Notes: generated by a model from the sequence alone, not told the origin. DNA of 63,316 nt from DATKKG01 sp035543015 (GCA_035543015.1 DATKKG010000088.1:1-63316), one strand, 5' to 3'. Counted from the stretch's first letter, positions 33,631 through 42,874 are shown. Numbers and translations: made by a program.

Positions 33631-35751
33631 TCAGAGGTATGTGTCGAGGGTCGTGGGGTCGCGGCCTTCCTTCGGGTCGGTGAGGAATGGAGACAGTATC
33701 GTCTGCGCGGCGGAGACCATCAGCTCGCTGTACTTTGCGACGTCGTATGCCCCGTCCTTCTCCATGCCTGAAGGCACCGCCCGGCAGAGGGGGTTCCGGT
33801 GCGCGCTATCCCCGTAGACGAAGCTCACCATATCCCCCGACCCCACCGCCTGCCCTTCCATAGCCATCCTTATCGCGGCGGAGACATGTGGCGGCCTGGT
33901 GTCGTAGAGCTCTGCGTCCTGCCGCAGCTCCTTCTTCACAACAAGCTTGAAGATGTCGATGTCCTTGGCGGCGAGCTGCTCGACGGCTCCTTCGAGTATC
34001 TTGAAGGCTGCGGGGACGCCCTTCGAATAGACCTCCGTTCCCTCATGAGAAAGCAGCGCCCTCATCATTGCCTCCTGGACCTCCTTGACGAAAAGCGGGG
34101 TGTCATGGCGGCGCTGCTCGATCCCGCGGCAGACGAGCTCGCCTCCATAGGTCAGGCCGAAATAGCGTTTGAAGGCCGGCGTCCGGGAATCCATCTTCCG
34201 AGGGAGCAGCACCAGGTGGCGATAGTAGTGGTCCAGGGCAATCGGAATCCCAACTGTCTCCTGCACGGCGTCCGCGACCTTCGTGTAGTCCGAGGAGGTC
34301 GCCCCGTCCCGCTTGACGAAAAGCGCGTCGGTATCGGCGTATACCACCCTGAATCCGTCCTCCTCCACCCTCTTGACGGCCTTCAGCATTACGTCTCTTG
34401 CCACCGAGTTCACCTTCTCGAAGGTCAGCACGTTGCCGAAGCGGTTCCAGGCGCAACCCGAAGTGCCGTAGAGGACGCAGAGTATGAGCTTCAGGCTCGT
34501 CTGCCTCTGCTCGCAGTAGTCCAGCTCAACGCTCTCCCTCTGGAAGGTCTTCCGGAGCCGCTTGAAGTACAGCCGCCTGGCCAGGAACCTCCGCATGACG
34601 CTGGGAAGGAGGCCCTCGGCTTCGCCCTCGGCGGAATCGACTGTCTCGTAGCTGATGTTGTTGTTGATGATGACGTTGGCGAACTCCGATTCGAAATCCA
34701 GCTCGGCCACGTTGTCCTGGAGGCCAACGACAGGAGGGATGATCATCGCGCCCTTGTCCTCGGATCCCACTTCCTGCACGTCCCTCGGATGCTCGAAGAA
34801 CTTCGGCCTTTCGGGGACGATGTAGCCGCGCTGCATGAGCTCGTAGCTGTTCCTGCTGTCCACAAGCCGGTTGCTGGTCCACTGCGCCGCCAGGTCGAGA
34901 GGGATGAAGCCGAACCTGGACCTCTCCAGTATCCCCGCCAGCCCCCAGCATCCCAGGAGGGGGTTGAAGTTCTCCTCGTCGAGGACGACCCTGCCGCGCA
35001 CCCAGTATGGAAGGGGCCTGGGCAGGCCGGCGATGTCCGTCCTGTCGCGCCCGAGCTGCAGGTTCATCCCATAGAGACGGCTCATCCCCAGCAGCATGGA
35101 GAACGTCTCTTCGCATGAGTTGCAGATCAGCACGTCGGGGTCCTCCGCCATGATCGCGCTCGCGAATTCGTAAAGCATCCTGTTGGGCTCTCCCGCGAAC
35201 TCCCCCAGCTTGGCGGAGTCGTTGAACACCTCTATCCTGTCGATGCTGTGGTTCCCCCTTTTGGTCAGCTTGAAGGAGATCATCTTGAACGGGGGAGGGA
35301 GGACTTCCTGGTCGTCTATCTTGGTGGCGCCGAGCAGCGAGCCGTCGTAGCCCACGTCGACCAGCGCCTTGCAGCCGGGTTCCAGGCCGAGCTTGAACAG
35401 GACCCTCTGCGAATGCATCAGATGCGTGTCGTAGAGCTCGACGAACCTGGATTGCTTCAGCTTCTTCATGATCCTGGAGAAGAATACCGTGTCAGCCATG
35501 GTCACCTTCAGCACGTTCTTTGGCTCCGCCAGCAGCGCCTCCTTGCGGGTCACCTCTTCCACTCCCATGACGCCCGTGAGCGACTCGAGCTGAGCCGTCA
35601 GGCGGTCGCGCCGGGCTTCGTCGGCGTAGACGTAGAATTCTGGCCTGTACCTGAAGTGCGCCCTCAGGGGCCTGCCGGAACCGTCGACGAACCATGCCAC
35701 CGCGTTGCCCCTGTCTGCGTAGGCGTCCAGGAGCCAGGCTTCGAGCTCCAT
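33631..35751 (-). CDS. Family B DNA polymerase lacking exonuclease motifs (PolB2-like)
   Basis: A 706-residue family B polymerase. Polymerase motifs are present: A as LDFESEFANVI (351-361), B as RQTSLKLILCVLYGTSG (416-432) and C as YADTDA (471-476), retaining both metal-binding aspartates. The 3'-5' exonuclease is degraded: Exo I (DIE in proofreading enzymes) reads SFKLTK near 159-164, and Exo II reads CNSCEETF near 210-217 without its aspartate. The protein is shorter than replicative PolB (about 770-900). It directly follows a RecA-fold gene with no gap, as in the archaeal PolB2 operons, so translesion synthesis is more likely than replication. Confidence 0.85.
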   Translation of the reverse strand: MELEAWLLDAYADRGNAVAWFVDGSGRPLRAHFRYRPEFYVYADEARRDRLTAQLESLTGVMGVEEVTRKEALLAEPKNVLKVTMADTVFFSRIMKKLKQSRFVELYDTHLMHSQRVLFKLGLEPGCKALVDVGYDGSLLGATKIDDQEVLPPPFKMISFKLTKRGNHSIDRIEVFNDSAKLGEFAGEPNRMLYEFASAIMAEDPDVLICNSCEETFSMLLGMSRLYGMNLQLGRDRTDIAGLPRPLPYWVRGRVVLDEENFNPLLGCWGLAGILERSRFGFIPLDLAAQWTSNRLVDSRNSYELMQRGYIVPERPKFFEHPRDVQEVGSEDKGAMIIPPVVGLQDNVAELDFESEFANVIINNNISYETVDSAEGEAEGLLPSVMRRFLARRLYFKRLRKTFQRESVELDYCEQRQTSLKLILCVLYGTSGCAWNRFGNVLTFEKVNSVARDVMLKAVKRVEEDGFRVVYADTDALFVKRDGATSSDYTKVADAVQETVGIPIALDHYYRHLVLLPRKMDSRTPAFKRYFGLTYGGELVCRGIEQRRHDTPLFVKEVQEAMMRALLSHEGTEVYSKGVPAAFKILEGAVEQLAAKDIDIFKLVVKKELRQDAELYDTRPPHVSAAIRMAMEGQAVGSGDMVSFVYGDSAHRNPLCRAVPSGMEKDGAYDVAKYSELMVSAAQTILSPFLTDPKEGRDPTTLDTYL

Positions 35752-36816
35752 CTACCCCTCTCCCAGCCTCTCTTGAAGGGCCGCGACCTCCTTCTCCAAG
35801 GCGGAGATCCTGCCGAGCAACGCGGAGATCAGGCGCCTGTTGTCCACGTTGGCGGTGAGGTTGAGCTGGTCGATTACGCTGGGGAGGAAGGAATTGTTCA
35901 TGGCAGCCTGCTCGGGAAACCAGGCCTCGTCCAACAGGGAGTCGAAGGCCCTCCTCCTGTCGGGGTCCACCAGCGTCGCCTGATATCGCCGTCGGAGGTC
36001 CTCCATCATCTGGTCGTAAAGCATGTGGAACGGCGGAGTTACCCTACCCAATCCTTGATTCACCTTTTCACTATGAAGGTCCACGAAGGCGGAGACGGGG
36101 GTGCGGCGGCTCGGATGCTTGACTAGGGTGACCTTGGCATCGGCATGGGCTCCCCTCGCCTTCTCGAAATGGGCGACTATGGATGAAAGATGGCGCAGAT
36201 ACCTGCTGCCCACCGCTTCGGGCAGCGCGCCCATCTCGCCGGGATATGAAGGAGAGGTCGTCAACAGGGTGGAACCGGCCTCCATGCTCGCCTGCCAGAG
36301 CTCCACGAAGCTCCGGCTGAGGGACTCGAATCCGGAATCCCTCGTCCTCTCGCTGTCCATGAAACAGGAGGGATTGTGAAAGATCACCAGAGAGGTGTCG
36401 CCGCAGCTCCTCGCCATGCGGCTCGCCTGAGAGGCGACCTCCAGCTGGCGTCCGGGGCTGTAGGCGGCGAACATCGTTATCCCGTTGAAGACGCTGTAGG
36501 GATCCACCCCAGCCCGCTTGCAGAGCAGGCCGAGAAGGTCTACGTCCAGGAGGGTGCGGTAGGAGTAGTAGTCGGTGTTGTTGATGTATATGATGCGGAA
36601 GTCTTCGGCTTTCGACAGCGCTGATAACGCTTCACTGACCAGCAGGCGGTGGACGAGGTGGCCGATGACCGACTCGTCGCCATGGAACAGGTACGAAGCT
36701 CCCTTTTCGATCGGACCGAGGAGGCCGTCGATGCTTTCGTTGCCGCTGGTTATGCCTGGTGTGCCGCCCTTCCCCATTAGGCTGTGCGCTGTGGCGAAGG
36801 CCCCCGCTGTCTCCAC
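35752..36816 (-). CDS. RecA/RadA-fold protein without Walker A lysine, in polB operon
   Basis: A 354-residue protein with the RadA/KaiC-like opening TSGNESIDGLLGPIEKGASYLFHG, where homologues have GGxxxGxxxxIxG. The P-loop that should read GPPGSGKT is HGDESVIGH, and the Walker B segment SLVIFHNPSC lacks an acidic residue, so ATP hydrolysis is improbable. The C-terminus (about 315-352) is a predicted coiled coil, LISALLGRISALEKEVAALQ. Its stop abuts the polymerase start. By analogy with damage-inducible PolB2 loci and bacterial ImuA, it may guide the polymerase; this is inference. Confidence 0.7.
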   Translation of the reverse strand: METAGAFATAHSLMGKGGTPGITSGNESIDGLLGPIEKGASYLFHGDESVIGHLVHRLLVSEALSALSKAEDFRIIYINNTDYYSYRTLLDVDLLGLLCKRAGVDPYSVFNGITMFAAYSPGRQLEVASQASRMARSCGDTSLVIFHNPSCFMDSERTRDSGFESLSRSFVELWQASMEAGSTLLTTSPSYPGEMGALPEAVGSRYLRHLSSIVAHFEKARGAHADAKVTLVKHPSRRTPVSAFVDLHSEKVNQGLGRVTPPFHMLYDQMMEDLRRRYQATLVDPDRRRAFDSLLDEAWFPEQAAMNNSFLPSVIDQLNLTANVDNRRLISALLGRISALEKEVAALQERLGEG

Positions 36817-36847
36817 TTGTGTCCGTTACAGTAGCCGTTGCGCTTTT

Positions 36848-37474
36848 TTAACGACCAGCGCTTCGTCTCAGCAGGGCCCCCTTGAGGGACGCCTGATAGC
36901 CCAGGTCGAAGGCCTTCAGGTTGGGCTGAACGGCCCTCCCGGGGACGAGCAGCTTCAGCGCCTCGCCGAAGTCCTTCCGCGAGATCATGCCCCCGGTTAC
37001 GCCCGCAAAGAAGCCCAGAAGGACGACGTTCTGATAGAGGCTCTTCCCCGCGGTCACAGCCATGCCCGGAGCGTCGACGAAGTAAGCCTTCCTGCAGGCC
37101 GAGGCCACGTAGGAGCGGATCTCGGCCGAAGGGGGGTACTTGGCCTTGCCGCTGAGCACGGTCACCGGAGGGATCTCGAGAGTGCTGACGATGTGGAGGG
37201 TGTCGCCGCCGGAGTAGATGGAGGACCTAAGTGCCTCCAAGAGCTCCATTGAAATCATGTAGTCCGCGCTGCCGTGGTCCACCAGAGGCGAGTGGACCTC
37301 CTTCCCGATCCGGACGAAGGAGACAAGCGAGCCGCCCCTCTGGCTGAGACCATGGGTCTCGGTCACCCTGACGTCCAGCCCGGAGAGCATGGCGGCGTTT
37401 CCCAGTATCTCGGAGGTGAGCAGAACGCCCTGGCCGCCCACCCCGGAGACGACCACCGAAACAGGTTTCTCCAT
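36848..37474 (-). CDS. iorB: Indolepyruvate:ferredoxin oxidoreductase, beta subunit
   Basis: The gamma-domain subunit of the enzyme that oxidises aryl-pyruvates from aromatic amino acids to acyl-CoA with ferredoxin. The 208 residues contain VVSGVGGQGVLLTSEILGNA (about 8-27) and ETHGLSQRGGSLVSFVRIG (about 39-57), diagnostic for the family. It starts 3 bp after the iorA stop, one operon. Length is standard. Confidence 0.93.
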   Translation of the reverse strand: MEKPVSVVVSGVGGQGVLLTSEILGNAAMLSGLDVRVTETHGLSQRGGSLVSFVRIGKEVHSPLVDHGSADYMISMELLEALRSSIYSGGDTLHIVSTLEIPPVTVLSGKAKYPPSAEIRSYVASACRKAYFVDAPGMAVTAGKSLYQNVVLLGFFAGVTGGMISRKDFGEALKLLVPGRAVQPNLKAFDLGYQASLKGALLRRSAGR

Positions 37475-37477
37475 AGT

Positions 37478-39376
37478 CTACTCGCCACCCCGGACGATCG
37501 CGCCGTAGGGGCATATCTCGGCGCAGAATCCGCACCCGGTGCAAGAGGCGAGGTCGACGCTGACCTTCCCGGAGGCCCCCGGACCTCCCAGTTCGGCGGG
37601 AACGAGGGAGGGACAGCTGGCCAGCACCAGGCAGGCGTTGCAGTTGTTGCAGTCCTCGGCCACAACGACGTAGGGTGCCGCGCTCCGGCCGGTGGCCCGG
37701 AGCTGGTGGCTCATCAGCAGGGCGCATGGCTGACGGAGGATCATGACGGAGACCCCTTTTTCGTCCAGCATCTCCCTGATCTCCCTCTTCGACTCCTTGA
37801 CCTTCAAGGGGTCGATGATCTTGAGGCTCTTGACGCCACAGGCCATGACCAGGTCTTCAATGGAGATCCTCTCCGTCTCATGCATCTGCGAGTCCAGGCC
37901 GCTCGAAGGATTGGGTTGCAGCCCGGTCATTGCCGTGATATAGTTGTCGAGTATGATCAGGGCGAGGTCGTGCTTGTTCCAGACGGCGTTGATCAACGCC
38001 GGTATCCCCGCGTGCAGGAAGGTGGAGTCACCGATGACGGCCAAAGGCTTCTGTTTGGCCCCAATTGCGAAGCCTCCGGCAGCACCTATGCTGAAGCCCA
38101 TGTCCAGAAGGACATCGCCGACATCGGTGGGCGACAGGGCGCCCATCCCATAGCAACCGATGTCGGAGACCACCACCCTGTTCTTGCCGGCGAGGGTCTT
38201 TATCAGGTACATCGAAGCCCGGTGAGGGCAGCCTGCGCAGAAGACCGGGGGACGTGCCGGGCCGGCGGGAAGGATGCGGCTGGCCTTCTTGGCTGACGGA
38301 ATCCCACAAAGGGTCGACATCGCTGATAGCACGTCGGACGGCATGAGCTCTCCGACGGAGGGGATGCCGGCTTCCTTGCCGAGGATTACGGTCTTGAGGT
38401 CGTTGTCGTATGCCAGTCGCTTGATCCTCGTCTCGAATATGGGGTCCAGCTCTTCCACTATCAGGACCTTCTTGTGGGAGGCCAGGAACTTCAGTATGGC
38501 CTCCTCGGGTAGAGGGTTGACCATCGTCATCTTGAGGACGTCCGGCTGCAGAGGCGGCGGAAGCCGCGCATCCAGCACATGCGTGGAGGCTGAGCCGGCA
38601 GAGATGACCCCGTTCTCGGAGCCCCGGTTTATGACCCTGACGTAGTCGGGTGAGCAGCTCAGCTCCTTGCACTTCTCAAGCTTCGCGAGGAGGGCCGCGT
38701 GGGCTTTCAGGGGATACGGCGGGATGGCCGTATAGCGACCCTTCTCCTTGACGAAATCCTTCCTGGGCACCGGTAGCTTTGGCGCGCCGAGAACCACTGG
38801 CCCCCGGACGTGGCTCACCCGTATGTCCAGCCTGATGAGGACCGGCAGCTCAAGCGCTTCGGAGATCTCAGCAGCCCTGACCACGCAGTCCTTAGCCTCC
38901 TGGGGGTCCGCCGGCTCCAACATCGGCAGGTTGGCGAAGTAGCCGTAGTTACGCGTGTCCTGCTCGTTCTGGCTGCTGTAGGCGGCGGGATCGTCGGCCA
39001 CGACGATGACCAAGGCCGTCTTGGGGGCGAAGTAGGGAAGGGCCATGAAGGTGTCGGACGCGACGTTCAGGCCGACATGTTTCATCGAAGTGATGGCACG
39101 GAGGCCGTTCATTGCGGCGCCGGCGGCGGTGTCTATCGCGACCTTTTCGTTTATGGAGTACTCGGCGTGCAGGCTGGAGTCCTCCGCGATCTGAGCGGCT
39201 ACGTCGAGTATCTCCGAAGCCGGCGTGCCAGGGTACGACGTGAACACGGTGAAGCCGCCTTCAAGACCGCCCCTGACTATCGCCTCGTTTCCCAACAGAA
39301 GCAGCCTCTGACCCTTGGTTCCGTTTCGGATGAGCGCGGGATCAACCAAACAGACCACGCCCCTCCGGCCGTCCAT
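37478..39376 (-). CDS. iorA: Indolepyruvate:ferredoxin oxidoreductase, alpha subunit
   Basis: A 632-residue thiamine-diphosphate enzyme. It has an N-terminal pyrimidine-binding domain (about 25-200: TSYPGTPASEILD, SINEKVAIDTAAGAA), a ThDP-binding domain with CAGCPHR and GDSTFLHAGIPALINAVWN (about 385-500), and two C-terminal 4Fe-4S motifs, CNNCNACLVLASC (one ligand spacing altered) and CTGCGFCAEICPYGAI. It partners iorB for fermentation or assimilation of aromatic amino acids. A TATA element at 39412-39423 lies 40 nt upstream. Confidence 0.94.
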   Translation of the reverse strand: MDGRRGVVCLVDPALIRNGTKGQRLLLLGNEAIVRGGLEGGFTVFTSYPGTPASEILDVAAQIAEDSSLHAEYSINEKVAIDTAAGAAMNGLRAITSMKHVGLNVASDTFMALPYFAPKTALVIVVADDPAAYSSQNEQDTRNYGYFANLPMLEPADPQEAKDCVVRAAEISEALELPVLIRLDIRVSHVRGPVVLGAPKLPVPRKDFVKEKGRYTAIPPYPLKAHAALLAKLEKCKELSCSPDYVRVINRGSENGVISAGSASTHVLDARLPPPLQPDVLKMTMVNPLPEEAILKFLASHKKVLIVEELDPIFETRIKRLAYDNDLKTVILGKEAGIPSVGELMPSDVLSAMSTLCGIPSAKKASRILPAGPARPPVFCAGCPHRASMYLIKTLAGKNRVVVSDIGCYGMGALSPTDVGDVLLDMGFSIGAAGGFAIGAKQKPLAVIGDSTFLHAGIPALINAVWNKHDLALIILDNYITAMTGLQPNPSSGLDSQMHETERISIEDLVMACGVKSLKIIDPLKVKESKREIREMLDEKGVSVMILRQPCALLMSHQLRATGRSAAPYVVVAEDCNNCNACLVLASCPSLVPAELGGPGASGKVSVDLASCTGCGFCAEICPYGAIVRGGE

Positions 39377-39411
39377 GAGGCATTGCTAATTCACGGGCTC
39401 TGAGCTGTTAG

Positions 39412-39423
39412 GCGACATAAAAG
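39412..39423. promoter_or_regulatory. TATA box of iorAB
   Basis: The minus strand reads GTCTTTTATGTC, centred about 42 nt from the iorA ATG, giving a leader near 16 nt. The rest of the 200-bp gap to 39579 holds only a doubtful small ORF on the plus strand. Confidence 0.5.
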
Positions 39424-39578
39424 ACTTCTGCATTGGGAATGCCCTCGTCGAAGGCGGACGGCCAGCATGTGGTCATCCTGCCAGGCTGGCCGTGGTTCCA
39501 TTCGTTTCTTCCTGCCTCGTCCTGCCTGGGAGAGCTACTCGCTGTTCCACTGGCAGGTGCCGGGCTGTCTTTGTTCCA

Positions 39579-40160
39579 TCAGGCTGGCTTTGGGCCCCCG
39601 GACGCCTCAACCATCTCGCCCAGCCAGGTCCTGCCATAGACGCCGGAAGCGATCATTTCAGCACCCATTACAAAGAGCCCTGCCCCCAGGAGGAACACCA
39701 GCGTGAGCAGCGCCACGTCCGGGTATGCCAGCACGATCGCCCCGAGTATGATGTCGATCACGCCGACCGTCGCAATCATGGCCCTGACCCAGGTGTAGCT
39801 CGCTTTGAGCTCGTAGGAGAGCACCAGCCTTGTTATTCCATAGAACATCAGGGCGTAGGAAAAGAGCACGACCAGGCCGGCTGCACCGTAGTTCGGATAG
39901 ATTAGGATGACCAGTGAGAAGACGAGGGCTATCACGCCGGAGATCACGCTCAGCGCCTTGAGGCCATTGGAGATATGACCTATCCCTGCAACGAAGATCG
40001 ATCTCATCCCCACGAATAGGAGGCCGACGGAGAGGAGCACGATCAGGAAGTCGGCGCCTAGGCCCGGATAGAACAAAACGATGAGTGCAGAGATGACGGC
40101 CAGAATCCCCGTCACCACTTCCATTGCCCGCATCCAACTCGGTTGTCTCAGAAGACTCAC
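39579..40160 (-). CDS. HdeD/DUF308-family membrane protein
   Basis: A 193-residue protein with six membrane helices in three similar hairpins (each with a pattern like GILAVISALIVLFYPG or VIDIILGAIVLAYPD), typical of the HdeD-like family. In bacteria HdeD relates to acid resistance; its archaeal function is unknown. A TATATA element at 40196-40201 puts transcription start near 40173, so GTG 40160 or ATG 40133 is the start; the upstream in-frame extension to 40271 is excluded. Confidence 0.75.
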   Translation of the reverse strand: MSLLRQPSWMRAMEVVTGILAVISALIVLFYPGLGADFLIVLLSVGLLFVGMRSIFVAGIGHISNGLKALSVISGVIALVFSLVILIYPNYGAAGLVVLFSYALMFYGITRLVLSYELKASYTWVRAMIATVGVIDIILGAIVLAYPDVALLTLVFLLGAGLFVMGAEMIASGVYGRTWLGEMVEASGGPKPA

Positions 40161-40203
40161 GCTCGAAGCCCTCGCAATCCTGTACGCCTCTGGGCTATAT
40201 AGC

Positions 40204-40614
40204 GTTTTTTCGTGACTTGTGCTAGGAATCGCTCTAGCAGAAAGGCGTGCTGATAAGGAAATGATTAACACATGAACAGAAAGCGGCTAGTCCTTCCGTC
40301 TATTCGAATTCTGATCCGGAAAGGGCCGGTGAGGGCATACCGCACAAGTCGCCGGCGCACCGGTAGGATCGCAGCGATGACCAGCGGCACATGCGTTAGT
40401 TCTCCGCCTCGCCAGATCAAGGACCTTGCGCCGAGGCAAGCTAGAGCTTCTTAGTCCAGCGCTACTCTCAATTGTCGCCGGCTGGGTGGGGCGACTGTGC
40501 TCAGGAACAATTCAGGACGCTTTGCAGTTTCGGGTTTTTCTCCACTCGGTCGCCACCGCTGCGGCGCGCCCGCACAGAGGATATCCCCTTCATGTCCGGT
40601 AGCAAAGGAAATGT
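40204..40614. other. Intergenic region of about 400 bp
   Basis: The gap between the HdeD-like gene and the P1 promoter has no convincing gene. A 60-codon arginine-rich ORF (40272-40454) looks like chance. Several GC-rich complementary runs (for example GCCGGTGAGG and CGGCGCACCGGT near 40330-40362) could fold, but I recognise no known RNA. Confidence 0.3.
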
Positions 40615-40621
40615 CTAAATA
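40615..40621 (+). promoter_or_regulatory. TATA box of the P1 gene
   Basis: CTAAATA lies about 41 nt before ATG 40659, predicting a leader of about 15 nt. Confidence 0.6.
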
Positions 40622-40658
40622 CCTTCTTTCTGGTGCTTGTCTCTGCGTGGGATACTAG

Positions 40659-40961
40659 ATGGAGTACGTTTACGCCGCTCTCATACTTCACAGACTTGGG
40701 AAGAAGGTGGACGAAGAGAGCATTAACAAGATCATCACGGCCGCGGGTGTCAAGCCCGACGAGATAAAAGTCAAGGCGCTAGTGGCGGCCCTCGGGGAAA
40801 TCAACATAGACGAAGCACTGAAGGCGTCGGTGGCGATGCCTGCCCAACAGCAGGCTGCCCCGGCTGCGGCTCCGGCCAAGAAGGAAGAGAAGAAAGAGGA
40901 AAAGAAGGAAGAGAAGAAGGAAGAAGAGGCCCTCGAAGGCCTAGCTGCCCTCTTCGGTTAG
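40659..40961 (+). CDS. rpl12: Ribosomal stalk protein P1 (L12ae)
   Basis: The archaeal acidic stalk protein that recruits translation GTPases. Its 100 residues are an N-terminal dimerisation domain (about 1-60), an alanine/glutamine hinge, a charged run of alternating KKEE blocks (about 74-90) and the invariant acidic-hydrophobic C-terminus ALEGLAALFG. Archaeal P1 genes usually follow L1 and L10; here it is alone, with neither neighbour present. Confidence 0.97.
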   Translation: MEYVYAALILHRLGKKVDEESINKIITAAGVKPDEIKVKALVAALGEINIDEALKASVAMPAQQQAAPAAAPAKKEEKKEEKKEEKKEEEALEGLAALFG

Positions 40962-41037
40962 AAGGAACTGCATCCTCGCAGGTTCATGTTTCATCTCCCG
41001 GGCTCCAGCGTGAGCAAGGGGAGTGGAAAGGACGTCC

Positions 41038-41811
41038 CTACTCTATGATGCCGCGTATCGAGATGGAAGCGATGGTCAGGAATAGGACGGTGAAGCCCCC
41101 AAGGACGGCGACGTCGACGGGCAGGCCCGAATACTCGCCTGTGAGGATTAAGGCCCTGACGGCGTCCACCCCGTAGCTTAGCGGGTTGAACACCGAGATG
41201 GTCTGTAGCCAGGATGGCATGAGGGAGAGGGGATAGATTGCATTGCTGGCGAAGAACAGGGGCATAGTTATGGCCTGACCGATGCCCATCATCCTGTCCC
41301 TCGTCTTCAGGAAGGAGGCCAGAACCATGGAGAGGCTGGAGAAACACATTGCAGTCATCACGATTACGACGAAGACACCGAGGACGTCGAGGACGTCGAA
41401 CCTCAGGTTTACACCGATGATAAGCGCCAGACCGAAGATCATGATCGCCTGGAAGACCCCCCTCACGCCTGCCGCCATAGCCTTGCCCACAATGATGGAG
41501 GACCTAGGAGAGGGCGTGGAGAGAAGCTTGCTCAGGAGACCTGCGTCTCTCTCCCAGACGACTGTGATTCCATAGAAGATCGCCACGAAGAGGACCGACT
41601 GCGCCAATACCCCAGGCGTGATGAACTGGATGTACGTGAAGCTTCCAGTGTTGATGCCCCTGATGCCTGTGAAGACCTCGCCGAAGATCAGAAGCCACAG
41701 CGCAGGCTGAACCACCCGCGTCCAAAGCTCGGTGGAGTCGTGGCGTATCTTCCTGGCTTCCATCTCGGCCACTGTGAGGGAGCTGTAGACGAAGCGTGTT
41801 AAGGGATTCAT
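41038..41811 (-). CDS. ABC-2 type transporter permease (DrrB-like)
   Basis: A 257-residue permease with six membrane helices and the ABC-2 signature region FFASNAIYPLSLMPSWLQTISVFNPLSYGVDA split around residues 183-214. The N-terminal amphipathic stretch ERKIRHDSTELW precedes helix 1. It overlaps the upstream ATPase gene by 4 nt, forming one exporter. The substrate is unknown; relatives export drugs or polysaccharides. Confidence 0.9.
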   Translation of the reverse strand: MNPLTRFVYSSLTVAEMEARKIRHDSTELWTRVVQPALWLLIFGEVFTGIRGINTGSFTYIQFITPGVLAQSVLFVAIFYGITVVWERDAGLLSKLLSTPSPRSSIIVGKAMAAGVRGVFQAIMIFGLALIIGVNLRFDVLDVLGVFVVIVMTAMCFSSLSMVLASFLKTRDRMMGIGQAITMPLFFASNAIYPLSLMPSWLQTISVFNPLSYGVDAVRALILTGEYSGLPVDVAVLGGFTVLFLTIASISIRGIIE

Positions 41812-42791
41812 CCTGCATGCCTCATGAAGCTTCTTCGAACCTGACGCGCCTGAGCGAAACGTTCCGCTTCTTCAATCCTGACCTTGGCGTATTTCAGGAA
41901 GACGTCGTCCAAGGTGGGCTTGCTGAGGGCCATCGATAGGACATGCGATCCGTTCTGTTCGTAGAAGGCGACGATCCTGGGGATGGCCGTCTCCCCGTTC
42001 TCGGTCAGGATGTCCACGGAATCCTCAGAGGCATGGAAGGATCTGCCCAAATCCGGCGGCAGTGGAAGGTCCGCCTTTCCGGACAGCTTGACCGTGACCA
42101 TGTCCCCTCCCAGGCCATGCTTGAGCTCTTCGGGAGTCCCAGATGCCACGAACCTGCCCTGGTTCATTATCGCGATGCGGTCGCAGAGTTCGTCGGCCTC
42201 AGCCATGTCATGAGTCGTGATCAAGACGGTCATCTTCAGCTCTTCGTTCAGGCGCCTGATGTGCTTCCAGACCTGCCTCTTTGACGACGGATCCAGGCCG
42301 ATACTGGGCTCGTCGAGGAAGAGAACCCTGGGACGGCTCACCACGGACTCGGCGATCTCTAGCCTTCTCATCATGCCGCCGGAGTAGTGCTTGACCAAGT
42401 CGTTGGCCCTGTCAGTGAGGCCCATTTCCTCCAGGGCCTCCCTGATCCTCGGATCGCGGTCCTTCTTCTGAACGTAGAAGAGCTTCGCGAATATCAGAAG
42501 GTTCTCGTACCCGGTGAGGTCTCCGTCGGCAGAGATGGCTTGCGGAACGTATCCGAGGAGCTCACGGACCTGTGAGGCCGAGGAGAGGGCGTCCAGGCCG
42601 CATATTCTGATGGCGCCCGTACTAGGCCTGGTGAGCCCGATGATCATCTTGATGGTGGTGGTCTTGCCGGCTCCGTTGGGGCCCAGCAACCCGAAGATTT
42701 CACCATCATCGACCTCAAAGCTCACGTCGTCGACCGCCCTTAAGTCTGGGGGATAGGTCTTGCAAAGGTCGACGACCTCTATGGCGGTCAA
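41808..42791 (-). CDS. ABC transporter ATP-binding protein (DrrA-like)
   Basis: A 327-residue ATPase from TTG 42791. It has Walker A GPNGAGKTT (about 39-47), Q-loop YVPQAI, signature HYSGGMMRRLEIA (about 135-147), Walker B RVLFLDEPSIGLD and H-switch TTHDMAEA. The C-terminal 100 residues are the extra domain of the DrrA family. TTG 42791 has GGAGG upstream and fits a TATA box at 42828-42836; a longer in-frame start at 42815 would precede the transcript start. It is coupled to the permease gene. Confidence 0.92.
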   Translation of the reverse strand: MTAIEVVDLCKTYPPDLRAVDDVSFEVDDGEIFGLLGPNGAGKTTTIKMIIGLTRPSTGAIRICGLDALSSASQVRELLGYVPQAISADGDLTGYENLLIFAKLFYVQKKDRDPRIREALEEMGLTDRANDLVKHYSGGMMRRLEIAESVVSRPRVLFLDEPSIGLDPSSKRQVWKHIRRLNEELKMTVLITTHDMAEADELCDRIAIMNQGRFVASGTPEELKHGLGGDMVTVKLSGKADLPLPPDLGRSFHASEDSVDILTENGETAIPRIVAFYEQNGSHVLSMALSKPTLDDVFLKYAKVRIEEAERFAQARQVRRSFMRHAG

Positions 42792-42827
42792 GGACTGCCT
42801 CCATGTTCCGCGCAACCAGCTTAACGG

Positions 42828-42836
42828 TATTTAAGT
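42828..42836 (-). promoter_or_regulatory. TATA box of the ABC exporter operon
   Basis: The minus strand reads ACTTAAATA, centred about 41 nt from TTG 42791, leaving a leader of about 15 nt with a GGAGG ribosome site. Confidence 0.55.
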
Positions 42837-42874
42837 GATGCCCAGCCCTGGCGAGCCGAAGACCGACTTTGGCA

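Noticed and set aside
35248..36126. 292-codon plus-strand ORF spanning the polB/recA-fold junction
   Set aside because: Antisense shadow in GC-rich sequence; both minus-strand genes are well supported.
39433..39639. 68-codon plus-strand ORF upstream of iorA
   Set aside because: Ends inside the HdeD-like gene, composition is proline/serine-rich, and the TATA spacing is poor; likely chance.
40272..40454. 60-codon plus-strand ORF in the gap before P1
   Set aside because: Arginine/serine-rich composition, no motif and no good ribosome site; a weak TGATAAG element upstream is not enough.
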